From contig NZ_JAGGOY010000131.1 in the NCBI RefSeq assembly GCF_018614095.1, positions 1-64,000 of the forward strand: 64,000 nt of DNA, read 5' to 3'. The stretch comes from Streptomyces sp. ISL-87 (GTDB taxonomy: Bacteria > Actinomycetota > Actinomycetes > Streptomycetales > Streptomycetaceae). Below are positions 49,052-58,042 of this stretch, piece after piece. The position numbers were made by a program, and so were the translations under genes. The notes beneath the pieces are model-generated. The model saw nothing but the letters and a program-made list of their open reading frames with translations. It made no database searches and had not been told where the DNA came from. Positions within the stretch are counted from its first letter, which is position 1, and every line of letters starts with the position of its first letter.

Positions 49052-50259
49052 CAGCGCGACTCGGGACCCGCCAGGTGGCGGGCGATGACCATGCGCTGGA
49101 TCTGGTTGGTGCCCTCCACGATCTGGAGCACCTTCGCCTCCCGCATCAGCCGCTCCACCGGGAAGTCCGCCGTGTAGCCGTAGCCGCCGAGGACCTGCAC
49201 CGCGTCCGTCGTGACGGCCATGGCCGCGTCGGTGCAGAACAGCTTGGCCATCGCCGCCTGCCGGGAGAACGGCTTGCCCGCGTCCCGCAGCCGCGCCGCC
49301 GCCAGGTACAGCGCGCGGCCCGCCTCGATCTTCGTCGCCATGTCGGCCAGCATGAACCGCAGGCCCTGGAAGTCCGCGATGGGGTGGCCGAACTGCTTGC
49401 GGTCCAGCGCGTAGGTCAGGGCCTCGTCCAGGGCCGCCTGGGCGACACCGATCGCGCAGGCGGCGATGCCGAGGCGGCCGGCGTCCAGCGCGGCCAGGGC
49501 GATGGTGAAGCCCTGGCCCTCCTCGCCGATGCGGCGCGCGTCGGGGACCCGTACGCCGTCGAAGTGCAGCTGGGCGGTGGGCGAGCCCTTCATGCCCATC
49601 TTCTTCTCGGGAACGGCCGCCGAGAGGCCCTCCGCGTCACCCGGGACCAGGAAGGCCGTGATGCCCTTGGGGCCATCGGCTCCGGTGCGGGCCAGGACGG
49701 TGTAGAAATCGGCGACTCCGCCGTGCGTGATCCAGGCCTTGGTGCCGGTGATGATCCAGTCTCCCCCACTCTCGGCTCCGCTCGAGCGGGAGGTACCCCC
49801 ATCGTCGCGCACCGCCTTGGTGACGAGCGAGGCCGCGTCCGACCCGGCGGCCGGCTCGGACAGGCAGTACGCGCCGAGCAGGCCGCCGCCGAGCATCGCG
49901 GGCAGGTGGGCGCTCTGCTGCTCCTTGGTGCCGTAGCCGGCCAGGCCGTGGCAGGCCAGGGAGTGGACACTGACGCCCAGCCCGACGGTCAGGCGGGCCG
50001 CGGCGAGCTCCTCCAGGACCTGGAGGTAGACCTCGTAGGGCTGCTCGCCGCCACCGAATTCACCGTCGTACGGGAGCCCGAGCAGGCCCGCCTCGGACAG
50101 CAGGGTGAAGATCTCGCGCGGGAACCGCCCGGCGTCCTCTTCGTCGGCGGCCCTGGGGCGGATCTCCCGCTGGGCGATCTCGCGTACGAGTGCGAGGAGG
50201 TCCCGGGACTCCTCGGTGGGCAGCTGACGGTCCACCGGCTGCGGGGCGCGGTCAGTCAT
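49051..50259 (-). CDS. Acyl-CoA dehydrogenase
   Basis: The 402 aa FAD flavoprotein catalyses alpha,beta-desaturation of acyl-CoA. Motifs include YCLSEPAAGSDAASL, WIITGTKAWITHGG and the C-terminal QVLGGYGYTADFPVERLMREAK with VEGTNQIQR. A 13-residue Gly/Ser-rich stretch (GGTSRSSGAESGG) between VRDD and DWII is foreign to the family and matches a dispersed Streptomyces repeat. The ATG lies at 50259. The start of the downstream GNAT gene overlaps its stop. Confidence 0.93.
   Translation of the reverse strand: MTDRAPQPVDRQLPTEESRDLLALVREIAQREIRPRAADEEDAGRFPREIFTLLSEAGLLGLPYDGEFGGGEQPYEVYLQVLEELAAARLTVGLGVSVHSLACHGLAGYGTKEQQSAHLPAMLGGGLLGAYCLSEPAAGSDAASLVTKAVRDDGGTSRSSGAESGGDWIITGTKAWITHGGVADFYTVLARTGADGPKGITAFLVPGDAEGLSAAVPEKKMGMKGSPTAQLHFDGVRVPDARRIGEEGQGFTIALAALDAGRLGIAACAIGVAQAALDEALTYALDRKQFGHPIADFQGLRFMLADMATKIEAGRALYLAAARLRDAGKPFSRQAAMAKLFCTDAAMAVTTDAVQVLGGYGYTADFPVERLMREAKVLQIVEGTNQIQRMVIARHLAGPESR
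49761..49802. repeat. Dispersed Streptomyces repeat inserted in frame in the acyl-CoA dehydrogenase gene
   Basis: The 42-bp segment CTCCCCCACTCTCGGCTCCG... with CTCGAGCGGGAGGTACCCCCAT resembles a short GC-rich element common in Streptomyces genomes, usually between genes. It adds 14 codons without breaking the frame. The claim that it is widespread is from memory. Confidence 0.6.
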
Positions 50260-50406
50260 GGCGGCGCTCTCCTCCCTGGTCGGGAACGGCGGCGGCGCGT
50301 GAGGTGTGGGACGCGACGCCGGGTCTCGGTTCTCTCGCAGCCGATGCTGCCCTCACGGATCACGAGAGGGGCTGACCAGCGGCTGCGGCGGGTTGAGTAT
50401 GCCCGA

Positions 50407-51108
50407 TCAGGGGCTTCCCGTCACCGGTACAAGATCATCGACCTGGTCGGACGACCCCTCGGGAACGGGCGGCGCGGGACACTCCGGGACGAACTCCCCG
50501 ATGACCGTGAGCGTCGCGCGCAGCTGTCGTACCAGCAGGGCCCCGAGCCGGGCGCGGTCGGGCTGCTCCTCTCCCGTCGGGTCGGCGGCGAGGGTGCCGA
50601 TCCACTCCAGGGTGGCCCCCTCGACCCCGGAGAGCCAGCCCACCAGGGCGAGCCGGGCGATCGGCGGAACCGTGGGCCGCCCGTACGCGCCTTCGGCGAT
50701 GGCGGCCACCAGCTCCTCACGGACGGTGTCCCGGATGGCGAGGACCTCGGCGTCGGAGCCGACGCCGCCGGTGACGATGGTGCGGTAGGCGGCCTGGTGG
50801 TGCTCGGCGTAGTACAGATACCCCTCGATGGTGCGGCGCACCCGCTCGGCGTTGGGGAGGTCCGGCTCCCCGACGGCGCGGGCGACGAGCTCGGCCACCG
50901 AGTCCTCGACGATGGCCAGGTAGTAGCCGCGCTTGCTCTTGAAGTAGTAGTAGATCAGTCCCTTGGCGACGCCCGCCTGCCTGGCGATGTCGTCCATGGA
51001 GAGCGCGTCGTACGAGGTGTCGGCGAACAACTTCCGCCCGGTGGCTATGAGTTCGGCCCTGCGGACCTGCGAACGCCCGGCCGTTCCGCGCTGTTGACTA
51101 TTATTCAA
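50407..51108 (-). CDS. TetR family transcriptional regulator
   Basis: The 233 aa begin with RRAELIATGRKLFADTSYDALSMDDIARQAGVAKGLIYYYFKSKRGYY, a typical TetR helix-turn-helix, then a ligand-binding helical domain. The only start in frame is TTG at 51108. It is divergent from the DUF6230-DUF6114 pair and probably regulates it or itself. It also lies upstream of the acyl-CoA dehydrogenase on the same strand. It could be the reader of the shared TGACG-N3-CGTCA operators, but no such site is in its own promoter. Confidence 0.92.
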   Translation of the reverse strand: MNNSQQRGTAGRSQVRRAELIATGRKLFADTSYDALSMDDIARQAGVAKGLIYYYFKSKRGYYLAIVEDSVAELVARAVGEPDLPNAERVRRTIEGYLYYAEHHQAAYRTIVTGGVGSDAEVLAIRDTVREELVAAIAEGAYGRPTVPPIARLALVGWLSGVEGATLEWIGTLAADPTGEEQPDRARLGALLVRQLRATLTVIGEFVPECPAPPVPEGSSDQVDDLVPVTGSP

Positions 51109-51208
51109 ATTCGGCCCTAGCCTCGAACTCCCACAGGATGCCCGAAGTATGGCAGACCTGCCTCATGCACTTCCCCTGCGCACTGGACGACGTACGGGAG
51201 GCACTTCC

Positions 51209-51817
51209 ATGAGCACGAACAGCAGACGCGAGGGCCGGGTCGACTGGAAGAAGACGGCCGCCGCCGCGATGCCCGCGGTCGTCGCGGTCGGGGCGATGGC
51301 CGTGGTCATGGCGCAGGGCGCGCTCGCCGCCTCCTTCGCCGTCTCGGGGACCAGCTTCCAGGTCTCCTCATCCAAGCTCAGCAGCGAGGGACTCGCCTCC
51401 TACGTGCAGACGGACCGGTCCGTCGACGGCAAGGGGCATCCAGTCGCCCTGCTGGGCATCGGCGAGGCCACCCTCACCGACATCTGCCAGGCCGCCGAGG
51501 TGGACACCCCATTGGGCACGGTGGTCTTCAAGCTGACCGCCGGCGGCCCGGCCGGGCAGGTCACCGCCAGCAATCTCGTGATCGACGGCGAGGATCTGAA
51601 CGGCGACGCCACCTTCGGCACCGCCCAGATCGGCCGGGACGCCTCCACCCTCGACGAGGTGGACGGGGTCAAGGGCGAGCCGGGGAAGTTCGGCCTTCAG
51701 GCCGGGAACATCGAGGTCGCGGGCGTGAAATCGCACGCCTGGTCCGCGACCGGCGGGAACTTCCACCTCAAGGGCATGAAGCTGAACGTCAGCCTGGACG
51801 GCAAGAAGTGCTTCTGA
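51209..51817 (+). CDS. DUF6230 family secreted/membrane protein
   Basis: The 202 aa have an N-terminal membrane anchor or signal (residues about 15-40: AAAAMPAVVAVGAMAVVMAQGALA) and a beta-rich outer domain with VKSHAWSATGGNFHLKGMKLNVSL at the end. It belongs to the Streptomyces DUF6230 family (role unknown, sometimes called cholesterol esterase without proof). The next gene overlaps its stop by 10 bp. Confidence 0.8.
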   Translation: MSTNSRREGRVDWKKTAAAAMPAVVAVGAMAVVMAQGALAASFAVSGTSFQVSSSKLSSEGLASYVQTDRSVDGKGHPVALLGIGEATLTDICQAAEVDTPLGTVVFKLTAGGPAGQVTASNLVIDGEDLNGDATFGTAQIGRDASTLDEVDGVKGEPGKFGLQAGNIEVAGVKSHAWSATGGNFHLKGMKLNVSLDGKKCF

Positions 51818-52782
51818 GCGTACGGGGCCTGCCGGCGCGGTGGCCCGCGCCGGCGGAGCACCGGCGGCGGCTGCGCGCGTGGCGCCGGACCCGGCCGTTC
51901 TGGGGCGGGCTGCTGGTGGTGCTGGGCGGGGCCGAGCTGCTGCTGGTCCCGCTCTCCCCGCTGACCGTGCTGGTCAGCCTGGGCCTGGGCGGGATCGCGG
52001 CGATCGGGATCGGCATCGCGCTGATCGCGGCGGGGCTGTTCCTGTGGTTCCTGCCGCAGGCCCGGGCGTATGTCAGCATCCACGCGCTGCTGCTGTCGGT
52101 GCTGTCCTTCGTGGCCACCAACCTGGGCGGGTTCCTGATCGGCATGCTGCTCGGCATCGCGGGCAGCGCGCTGGCCTTCGGCTGGACCCCGCTGCCCGAT
52201 GAGGAGGAGGCGGGGAGTCCTCGCGTACCGCGCCTGGACGGCAGCGGTCCGCGGACGCCGGCCGCCGTACTGCCGGTGGTGGTGCTGCTGGCCGCGGTGG
52301 CAACGGGCGCCCGGCCGGAGGAGGCGACGGATACGGCGGAGGCGACGGTATCGGCCGAGGCCGTCCCCGGGCCGCCGACGGCCGGGCGGACGCCCCCGAC
52401 GGTCACCACCTCGCTCTTCGCGCCGCAGGGCTTCACCCTCGCGGGCGTCAGCGAGGTGTCCACGGCCGGCGGGCCGCGGAAGGTGCTGGTGCTCAAGATG
52501 GCGGCGGCCTCGCTCTACGACTACCGGCTGCGCACCCGCGACGGCCGCGACGAGTACGGGCTGGCCGCCGACTCCCTCGACCTGCGCGGCCACGTGACCT
52601 TGTACCTGACCAGGTTCAGCGGGTGCATCGAGGGGCTGGTCTGCGTCACCTTCACCCCCGAGGGACTGCCCGCTCCCCCGGTGATCCCACCGTTCGTCTT
52701 CATGACCCGGGTCAGCGCCGAGCAGGCACTGGTCACCTCGGATGTGATCGTCACCGACGGTCTGCGGCTGGAAGCATCGTGA
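51808..52782 (+). CDS. DUF6114 domain membrane protein
   Basis: The 324 aa have about four helices near the N terminus (FWGGLLVVLGGAELLLVPLSPLTVLVSLGLGG to IAGSALAFGW), then a Pro/Ala/Thr linker and an outer domain. DUF6114 genes regularly follow DUF6230 genes in Streptomyces, so the two probably form a complex. GTG at 51808 overlaps the DUF6230 stop. Confidence 0.8.
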   Translation: MLLSVRGLPARWPAPAEHRRRLRAWRRTRPFWGGLLVVLGGAELLLVPLSPLTVLVSLGLGGIAAIGIGIALIAAGLFLWFLPQARAYVSIHALLLSVLSFVATNLGGFLIGMLLGIAGSALAFGWTPLPDEEEAGSPRVPRLDGSGPRTPAAVLPVVVLLAAVATGARPEEATDTAEATVSAEAVPGPPTAGRTPPTVTTSLFAPQGFTLAGVSEVSTAGGPRKVLVLKMAAASLYDYRLRTRDGRDEYGLAADSLDLRGHVTLYLTRFSGCIEGLVCVTFTPEGLPAPPVIPPFVFMTRVSAEQALVTSDVIVTDGLRLEAS

Positions 52783-52838
52783 TCCCGGTGCGGGCGCGGC
52801 GCGCGGAACCCGGACCCGTACCGCTCGTCACTGGTGGC

Positions 52839-52877
52839 AGACCTCACGCCCGCCGGAAACCGACGGGCGTGAGGTCT
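52839..52877. terminator. Bidirectional terminator after the DUF6114 gene
   Basis: Perfect 14-bp stem AGACCTCACGCCCG (52839-52852) with CGGGCGTGAGGTCT (52864-52877), 11-base loop, between convergent genes. Confidence 0.8.
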
Positions 52878-52897
52878 GGGACGCGAACGCCCTCCTG

Positions 52898-53326
52898 TCA
52901 GGTAGTGCGGCGCTCGCGGCCGGCCATACCGGCCATGGCCAGGGCAAGCAACAGCCCGACGCCCCCCGCGATGCAGTTGCTGACCACGGTGCGGGTGGTC
53001 GAGACGTCACCCACGATGACCCACTGGGAGACGATCGTCCAGGCGGCGATGCCGACGGCCGTCCACGCCATGGCATGGGTGCGTTCGTAGGCGGAGCCCA
53101 GCCCGCCCATGCACAGGCAGTACGCCAGGCCGGCGATCAAGTTGTTGATCGCCAGCGCCGTGAGGACGCTGAACCCGGCGATCCACGGCGAGGCCGCGAT
53201 GTACAGGCCCGTGAGCAGGGCGAGTGCCTCCACGGCCTGCGCGCGCGGCGTTGTGGTGACCTGCTCGAACCTCGTGCGCATCTCGGCGAGGTCGGGGTGT
53301 TGTTCGATGCTCGGATGGGTGGTCAT
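52898..53326 (-). CDS. SPW-repeat membrane protein
   Basis: The 142 aa have four helices and the ASPWIAGF motif that defines the SPW repeat family. A second match-like segment lies around TIVSQWVIVGD. Function unknown. The gene is minus strand and upstream of it lies the C39-like peptidase gene on the same strand. Confidence 0.85.
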   Translation of the reverse strand: MTTHPSIEQHPDLAEMRTRFEQVTTTPRAQAVEALALLTGLYIAASPWIAGFSVLTALAINNLIAGLAYCLCMGGLGSAYERTHAMAWTAVGIAAWTIVSQWVIVGDVSTTRTVVSNCIAGGVGLLLALAMAGMAGRERRTT

Positions 53327-53415
53327 GGCGGGCCGCCTCCTGTCGAAGCCTTATATGCCCTATGCCCTTTATGTTCCGCTTACAACCCATTCGGGTCAAC
53401 GGGAACGGAACAGTT

Positions 53416-54795
53416 TCAGATCACCCCGACCGCGCGCAGGGCCCGGATCCCGTCGGGGGCCGGGCGGGCGGGGGCGTAGAGGTAGCAGATGCCTCCGCTG
53501 CCGGAGACGACCTTGCCCGCGGCGTTGTGGCGCTTGGTCCGCAGCCAGATGTTCTCGAACTCGCGGCGTTTGTAGACGCGGCGGACGGCCGGGTTGTCGG
53601 CCGAGTTCGGGTCGTTGGCGATCACGTCGCCCCCCTCGGTGAAGCCGATGACGGTCATCAGGTGGCCGGCCGTGCCGTAGCCCGCGCCGGTGAGCTCCTC
53701 GGGGCGGAAGGACTGGGAGGTGATCGCCGGGATCCCGGCCCGTACCAGGGTTTCCAGGTCGGCGAGGGAGCTGAGCCGGGTGACGACTCCAGCGAGGCCG
53801 CGGTAGGTGGCGGCGTAGGCGGCGTTGAAGGGCCAGTTTCCGCAGCCCTTGTACGCGGCGTCGTAGGTGGAGCGGGCCGCGTGGCAGACCTGGGGGTCCT
53901 TGTACTTCGGGTTGACCCAGGCCAGGGCCTTGCCGTCGGGCTTCCCGCCCCAGTACTCGATGATCATCTGCGAGGACGTGGGGCTGCACCAGGCCTCGCC
54001 TCCGTTGTCGTACTCCGGGTACTGGCCGGCGTGGGTCTCTTGCGAGTAGCGCGGGACCTTCAGCTCGCGGCCCCCGCCGGCGGTGGGGACGGAAGCGGGG
54101 ACGGTGAACCGGTCCGGGATGTCGGAGACCATGGCCCCGGCCAGCCAGACCACGGGGCCACCGGCGCTGCCGGGCCTGCGGTGGAGGGTCAGGCGCAGCT
54201 GCCAGTCCGTGATCCGCAGGCCGCTCTCGTGGTGGTCGACGGCCAGCGTGTCGGTCCAGACCGTGGTCTTGCCGTCGGTCTGGCCGTCCACCGAGGTGCG
54301 GCGGATGTCGCCGTCGCCGGAGGCCCAGCGGCCCATCACGTACCAGGGGGTGGTGGTGGCGTCGGTGTAGGTGCCGCGCAGTTCGGTCTGGATCCAGGTA
54401 CCGGCCGGGGTGTGGGCGTTCCAGGAGGCGATGGCCTCGGTGGCGGGCACGGTAGAACGGTGCATCGGGGAGGTCCAGGCCGCGTACTCCCAGGTGCTCT
54501 TCTTGCCGGTGTGCGGGTCCTGGTACTCGGTGCGGCCGGCCGGGGTCCCGATCTCCAGGCCGGCGCGGCCGCCGTGGGCTCCGCGGGTGGCGGCGGTGCC
54601 GTTGTGGGTACCGGCCAGCCAGTGGCGGTACGCGTACCAGAACCGGTTGTCGACCGTCCGGCCGGCGCCCTTGCCCGGCGGCAGTGCCCCGTCCCCCTTC
54701 GGGGCGGAGGCCGAGGCGCTGCCGCCGGAGACGGTGGCGGCGGCGACGGCGAGTGCGGCGACGAGTACGGCCCTGCGCGGTGTGGGTGCGGTCAT
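53416..54795 (-). CDS. Secreted C39-like cysteine peptidase
   Basis: The 459 aa have an N-terminal signal with a twin arginine (TPRRAVLVAALAVAAATVSGGSASA). An N-terminal beta region follows, then a peptidase C39-like domain: EAWCSPTSSQMIIEYWGG (Cys nucleophile), GHLMTVIGF (His), and ANDPNSAD (Asp/Asn). The substrate is unknown; an extracellular peptidase role is likely. ATG at 54795 is used because the upstream extension is low complexity. Confidence 0.85.
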   Translation of the reverse strand: MTAPTPRRAVLVAALAVAAATVSGGSASASAPKGDGALPPGKGAGRTVDNRFWYAYRHWLAGTHNGTAATRGAHGGRAGLEIGTPAGRTEYQDPHTGKKSTWEYAAWTSPMHRSTVPATEAIASWNAHTPAGTWIQTELRGTYTDATTTPWYVMGRWASGDGDIRRTSVDGQTDGKTTVWTDTLAVDHHESGLRITDWQLRLTLHRRPGSAGGPVVWLAGAMVSDIPDRFTVPASVPTAGGGRELKVPRYSQETHAGQYPEYDNGGEAWCSPTSSQMIIEYWGGKPDGKALAWVNPKYKDPQVCHAARSTYDAAYKGCGNWPFNAAYAATYRGLAGVVTRLSSLADLETLVRAGIPAITSQSFRPEELTGAGYGTAGHLMTVIGFTEGGDVIANDPNSADNPAVRRVYKRREFENIWLRTKRHNAAGKVVSGSGGICYLYAPARPAPDGIRALRAVGVI

Positions 54796-54956
54796 CGCGG
54801 GATCCCCCCGGGGTGGTTCGGTGCGGCCGGTCCAGCAGGTCCAGCCGGTCCAGCCGGTTTCATTGGTGAATTCACCCTTCCAGTTCCCCTCGCCGGGGGG
54901 CCGAAGCCCCGGGCCCGTGTCGGGGATGATGCCCGGTCCGGCCGTAGGCTGGCCGG

Positions 54957-55610
54957 GTGGAGCCACAGCCGTCACGCACATCACTCACATCACTAACGTC
55001 ACTCGCGCACGAGATCGCCGCCCTGCCCCCGTCGCTCGGGCCCGTGCGGCTGATCGGCATCGACGGGCACGCCGGCTCCGGCAAGAGCACCTTCGCCGGG
55101 CGGCTCGCCGAGGCGCTGGGCGGGGCGCCGGTGCTGCACCTGGACGATGTGGCCACCCACGACGAGCTGTTCGACTGGCCCGACCGGCTGTTCGCGCAGG
55201 TGCTGGAGCCGCTCGCCGCCGGCCGGCCCGCGCACTGGGCTCCGTACGACTGGGTGGAGCGCCGCTTCGGCCCGGAACGGGTGCTGGAGCCGGTGCCGGT
55301 CCTGCTCGTCGAGGGAGTCGGGGCAGGCCGGCGGGCCCTGCGCCCGCATCTGGCGCGGCTGCTGTGGATGGAGACGTCGCGTACGAAGTCCTGGGGACGC
55401 GGGAGAAACCGGGACGGGCGTGAACTTTCCGATTTCTGGGACGGATGGGAGCGCGCGGAGCACGCGCACTTCGCGAACGACCCTTCGCGCCCCTTCGCCG
55501 ACACTCTGGTACGCCAGAGCAGTACGGGATACGAGTGGTCTTCCGGGGCGGCTGTGATCGCAGGAACGGCCACTTCCGTCACCAAGGGTGACGAACTCCC
55601 CCGGGCCTGA
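54957..55610 (+). CDS. Uridine kinase-like P-loop NTPase
   Basis: The 217 aa show the P-loop IGIDGHAGSGKSTFAG (about residues 33-48) and VLHLDDVATHDELFDW with the acidic residue of nucleoside kinases. It probably phosphorylates a nucleoside or a related small molecule; uridine is the conventional name. The GTG start at 54957 is immediately followed by repeated Ser-Leu-Thr codons from a short DNA repeat. It is divergent from the C39-like gene. Confidence 0.85.
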   Translation: MEPQPSRTSLTSLTSLAHEIAALPPSLGPVRLIGIDGHAGSGKSTFAGRLAEALGGAPVLHLDDVATHDELFDWPDRLFAQVLEPLAAGRPAHWAPYDWVERRFGPERVLEPVPVLLVEGVGAGRRALRPHLARLLWMETSRTKSWGRGRNRDGRELSDFWDGWERAEHAHFANDPSRPFADTLVRQSSTGYEWSSGAAVIAGTATSVTKGDELPRA

Positions 55611-55998
55611 GCCACCCCGGAAATCCGCCCGCACGGGCCTTCTCCGGCGTGCTTGACCCAGGGCCCGCAGCGGCCTTACGTTCTGAATGCGCGGTCTGCG
55701 AAGGCCGCAGCGGACACGAAGCCCCCGGTTGTTCCCCCGTGATCGGGGGCTTCGTTCTGCCCTCGACCCCCTCCGCACCGGTGTCACACGGGTCGATTCG
55801 TTCCCAGTTCTTCACCCTGAGTCACCGTGCGCTCCCCGGGTCCGCGATCGACGCGTGCCCGCCGCACCCTACGTAAGGTGCGTAACCGCAGGTACGATGC
55901 AGCCCTGATTTCATCGACACCAGTCGGGGCGCCAGACAACTCGCGGGCGCGACGCGGGGGTTGCCGCGCACCACGAGGGCGGGCTTGTGGGGGATGTG
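55611..55998. other. Intergenic region with hairpins before the AAA+ gene
   Basis: The first half has GCGGCCTT pairing with AAGGCCGC around 55666-55710. A perfect 11-bp stem CGAAGCCCCCG / CGGGGGCTTCG (55717-55727, 55744-55754) is a terminator for the kinase gene. The second half is the upstream region of the AAA+ gene. I see no gene and no matching tRNA. Confidence 0.6.
55717..55754. terminator. Terminator after the uridine kinase-like gene
   Basis: Perfect 11-bp stem with a 16-base loop, 107 bp past the stop. The trailing TTCTG is only weakly U-rich. Confidence 0.6.
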
Positions 55999-57945
55999 AT
56001 GGACTTCGGCACTCCGGGCGGTACGCACGCCCCGGCCGAACTCGCCTGGTTGCGCGGCGTCGACGCCTGCACCATGGGCGCCTATCCGCAGGCCGAGGAG
56101 GAGTTCGGCGCGGCCGTACGGCTCGATCCCACGATGGCCGACGCCTGGCTGGGCCTGCACGCGCTCCGGGTGGACACCACCAACGCCTTATTACGCATGT
56201 ACACCCACCGGGACCGCTTCGGGGAGCAGCGGGCCCGGCACCGGCGGACGCTGAACTCCTGGTACTGGCTGGGCTGGTGGGTGCAGCCGGTGCTGGAAAG
56301 CCGGCGGGATCTCCTGCTGGCCCACGCCTCGCACTGGCTGGACGGCCGCCACGTCCCCGAGCTGGACCAGGCGCTGGCCACTCTGCCCCCGGTGGACGCC
56401 GATCCGCAGGTGCGGTTCCTGCACGCCTGCCGGGCGTACCTGGTCAAGGACTGGGAGCAGCTGGTCCGGCACACCGAGCCGCTGGTGGACGATCCGCTGC
56501 TGGGCATCGAGGCGGGCCTGTTCGGCGGGATGGCCCGGGTCCGGCTGGAGATGTACGGGCAGGCGGAGCCGCTGCTGTCGGCGGCCCTGATGCGATGTCG
56601 CAGCGAGCAGCCCCAGCGCAAGGAGCTGCGGTACTGGCTGGCGCGGGCGCACGAGGGCACGGGGCGCAGCGCGGCGGCGCTGCCGCTGTACCGGGCCGTA
56701 CACCGGGTGGACCCCGCGTTCATGGACACGGCGGCGCGGCTGACGGCCATCGCCGACAGCGATGACTTCGACGGGTACGCGGGGTTCGCCGGGCACTCCG
56801 CCGAGGGGTTCGCCGGGCACGGCCTGTCGCCGGCCGGCGGGGACTACGCGGCGGTGGCGCTGGGCGGCGGCGGCCCCGTCCAGGACATCGCGGCGGACGG
56901 GCAGGTCGACGGCCAGGGGGACGCTCCGCTGTCGGCGCCCGACCCGCCCGACCAGCGCTTCGGGCCACCGCCCGCCGGGGGCCGGCTGGAAGGCGTACGG
57001 CGCAAGGTGTCCGTGCCGCCGCAGGCCGTTCCGGCGGGGCTGCCGCCGGGGCCCGCAGATCCGGAGGCCCTGGCCGAGGCGCTCGCGGAGCTGGAGCGGA
57101 TGGTGGGCCTGGAGCCGGTCAAGCGGCAGGTGAAGGCGCTGTCGGCGCAATTGCACATGGCCAGGCTGCGCGCCGGCCAGGGGCTGCCGGTGCAGCCGCC
57201 GAAACGGCACTTCGTGTTCTCGGGGCCCTCCGGCACGGGCAAGACCACGGTGGCGAGGATCTTAGGGCGGGTCTTCTACGCTCTCGGGCTGCTCGGCGGG
57301 GACCACCTGGTGGAGGCCCAACGGGCCGACCTGGTCGGGGAGTTCCTCGGGCAGACGGCCGTGAAGGCCAATGAGCTGATCGATTCGGCGATCGGCGGGG
57401 TGCTGTTCGTGGACGAGGCGTACAGCCTCTCCAACTCCGGCTACAGCAAGGGCGACGCGTACGGGGACGAGGCCTTGCAGGTGCTGCTGAAACGGGCGGA
57501 GGACAACCGCGACCACCTCGTGGTGATCCTGGCGGGCTATCCGGCGGGGATGGACCGGCTGCTGAACACCAATCCGGGGCTGTCCTCGCGGTTCACCACC
57601 CGGGTGGATTTCCCGAGTTACCGGCCGCTGGAGCTGACGGCGATAGGCGGGGTGCTGGCGGAGGCGAACGGGGACCGCTGGGACGAGGAGGCCCTGGACG
57701 AGCTGCGGAGCATCAGCGGGCACGTGGTGGAACAGGGCTGGATCGACGAGCTCGGCAACGGCCGCTTCCTGCGCACGCTGTACGAGAAGAGCTGCGCGTA
57801 CCGGGATCTGCGGCTGGCGGGGTTCGCCGGGGAGCCCTCGCGGGACGATCTGGCGACGCTGCGGCTGGCGGACCTGATGCAGGCGTACGGGGAGGTCCTG
57901 TCGGGCCGGGGCCCACAGGACCGCCCGGAGCCGCCTCCGCTGTAG
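55999..57945 (+). CDS. TPR-AAA+ ATPase (CbxX/EccA-like)
   Basis: The 648 aa have an N-terminal TPR-like helical region (about 10-250), a Gly/Pro-rich linker (about 255-350) and a C-terminal CbxX/CfxQ AAA+ domain: SGPSGTGKTTVARIL (Walker A about 408-418), GGVLFVDEAYSLSNSGYSKG (Walker B) and an NPGLSSRF arginine-finger region. EccA of type VII secretion has the same layout, but no other type VII gene is near. Three TTA leucine codons (56188, 56191, 57262) point to control by the rare tRNA of bldA. ATG at 55999 is preceded by GGGGG; a GTG at 55987 is an alternative. Confidence 0.88.
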   Translation: MDFGTPGGTHAPAELAWLRGVDACTMGAYPQAEEEFGAAVRLDPTMADAWLGLHALRVDTTNALLRMYTHRDRFGEQRARHRRTLNSWYWLGWWVQPVLESRRDLLLAHASHWLDGRHVPELDQALATLPPVDADPQVRFLHACRAYLVKDWEQLVRHTEPLVDDPLLGIEAGLFGGMARVRLEMYGQAEPLLSAALMRCRSEQPQRKELRYWLARAHEGTGRSAAALPLYRAVHRVDPAFMDTAARLTAIADSDDFDGYAGFAGHSAEGFAGHGLSPAGGDYAAVALGGGGPVQDIAADGQVDGQGDAPLSAPDPPDQRFGPPPAGGRLEGVRRKVSVPPQAVPAGLPPGPADPEALAEALAELERMVGLEPVKRQVKALSAQLHMARLRAGQGLPVQPPKRHFVFSGPSGTGKTTVARILGRVFYALGLLGGDHLVEAQRADLVGEFLGQTAVKANELIDSAIGGVLFVDEAYSLSNSGYSKGDAYGDEALQVLLKRAEDNRDHLVVILAGYPAGMDRLLNTNPGLSSRFTTRVDFPSYRPLELTAIGGVLAEANGDRWDEEALDELRSISGHVVEQGWIDELGNGRFLRTLYEKSCAYRDLRLAGFAGEPSRDDLATLRLADLMQAYGEVLSGRGPQDRPEPPPL

Positions 57946-57953
57946 CCCGCCGG

Positions 57954-57990
57954 GCGGGTTTCCCTGCGGCTGGGCCCCAGGGAAACCCGC
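57954..57990. terminator. Bidirectional terminator after the AAA+ gene
   Basis: Perfect 13-bp stem GCGGGTTTCCCTG (57954-57966) with CAGGGAAACCCGC (57978-57990), 11-base loop, between convergent genes. Confidence 0.8.
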
Positions 57991-58042
57991 GCGAAGGGGC
58001 GGGGCGGGGAGAAGACCCCGCGCTGCGGTTTACGCGCTGCGT

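Noticed and set aside
55611..55998. tRNA or small RNA gene
   Set aside because: Hairpins are present but no cloverleaf with a T-loop pattern; the perfect stem at 55717 is better explained as a terminator.
55999..57945. Part of a type VII secretion locus
   Set aside because: The ATPase resembles EccA, but no EccB, EccC, EccD, EsxA or PE/PPE-like genes are nearby.
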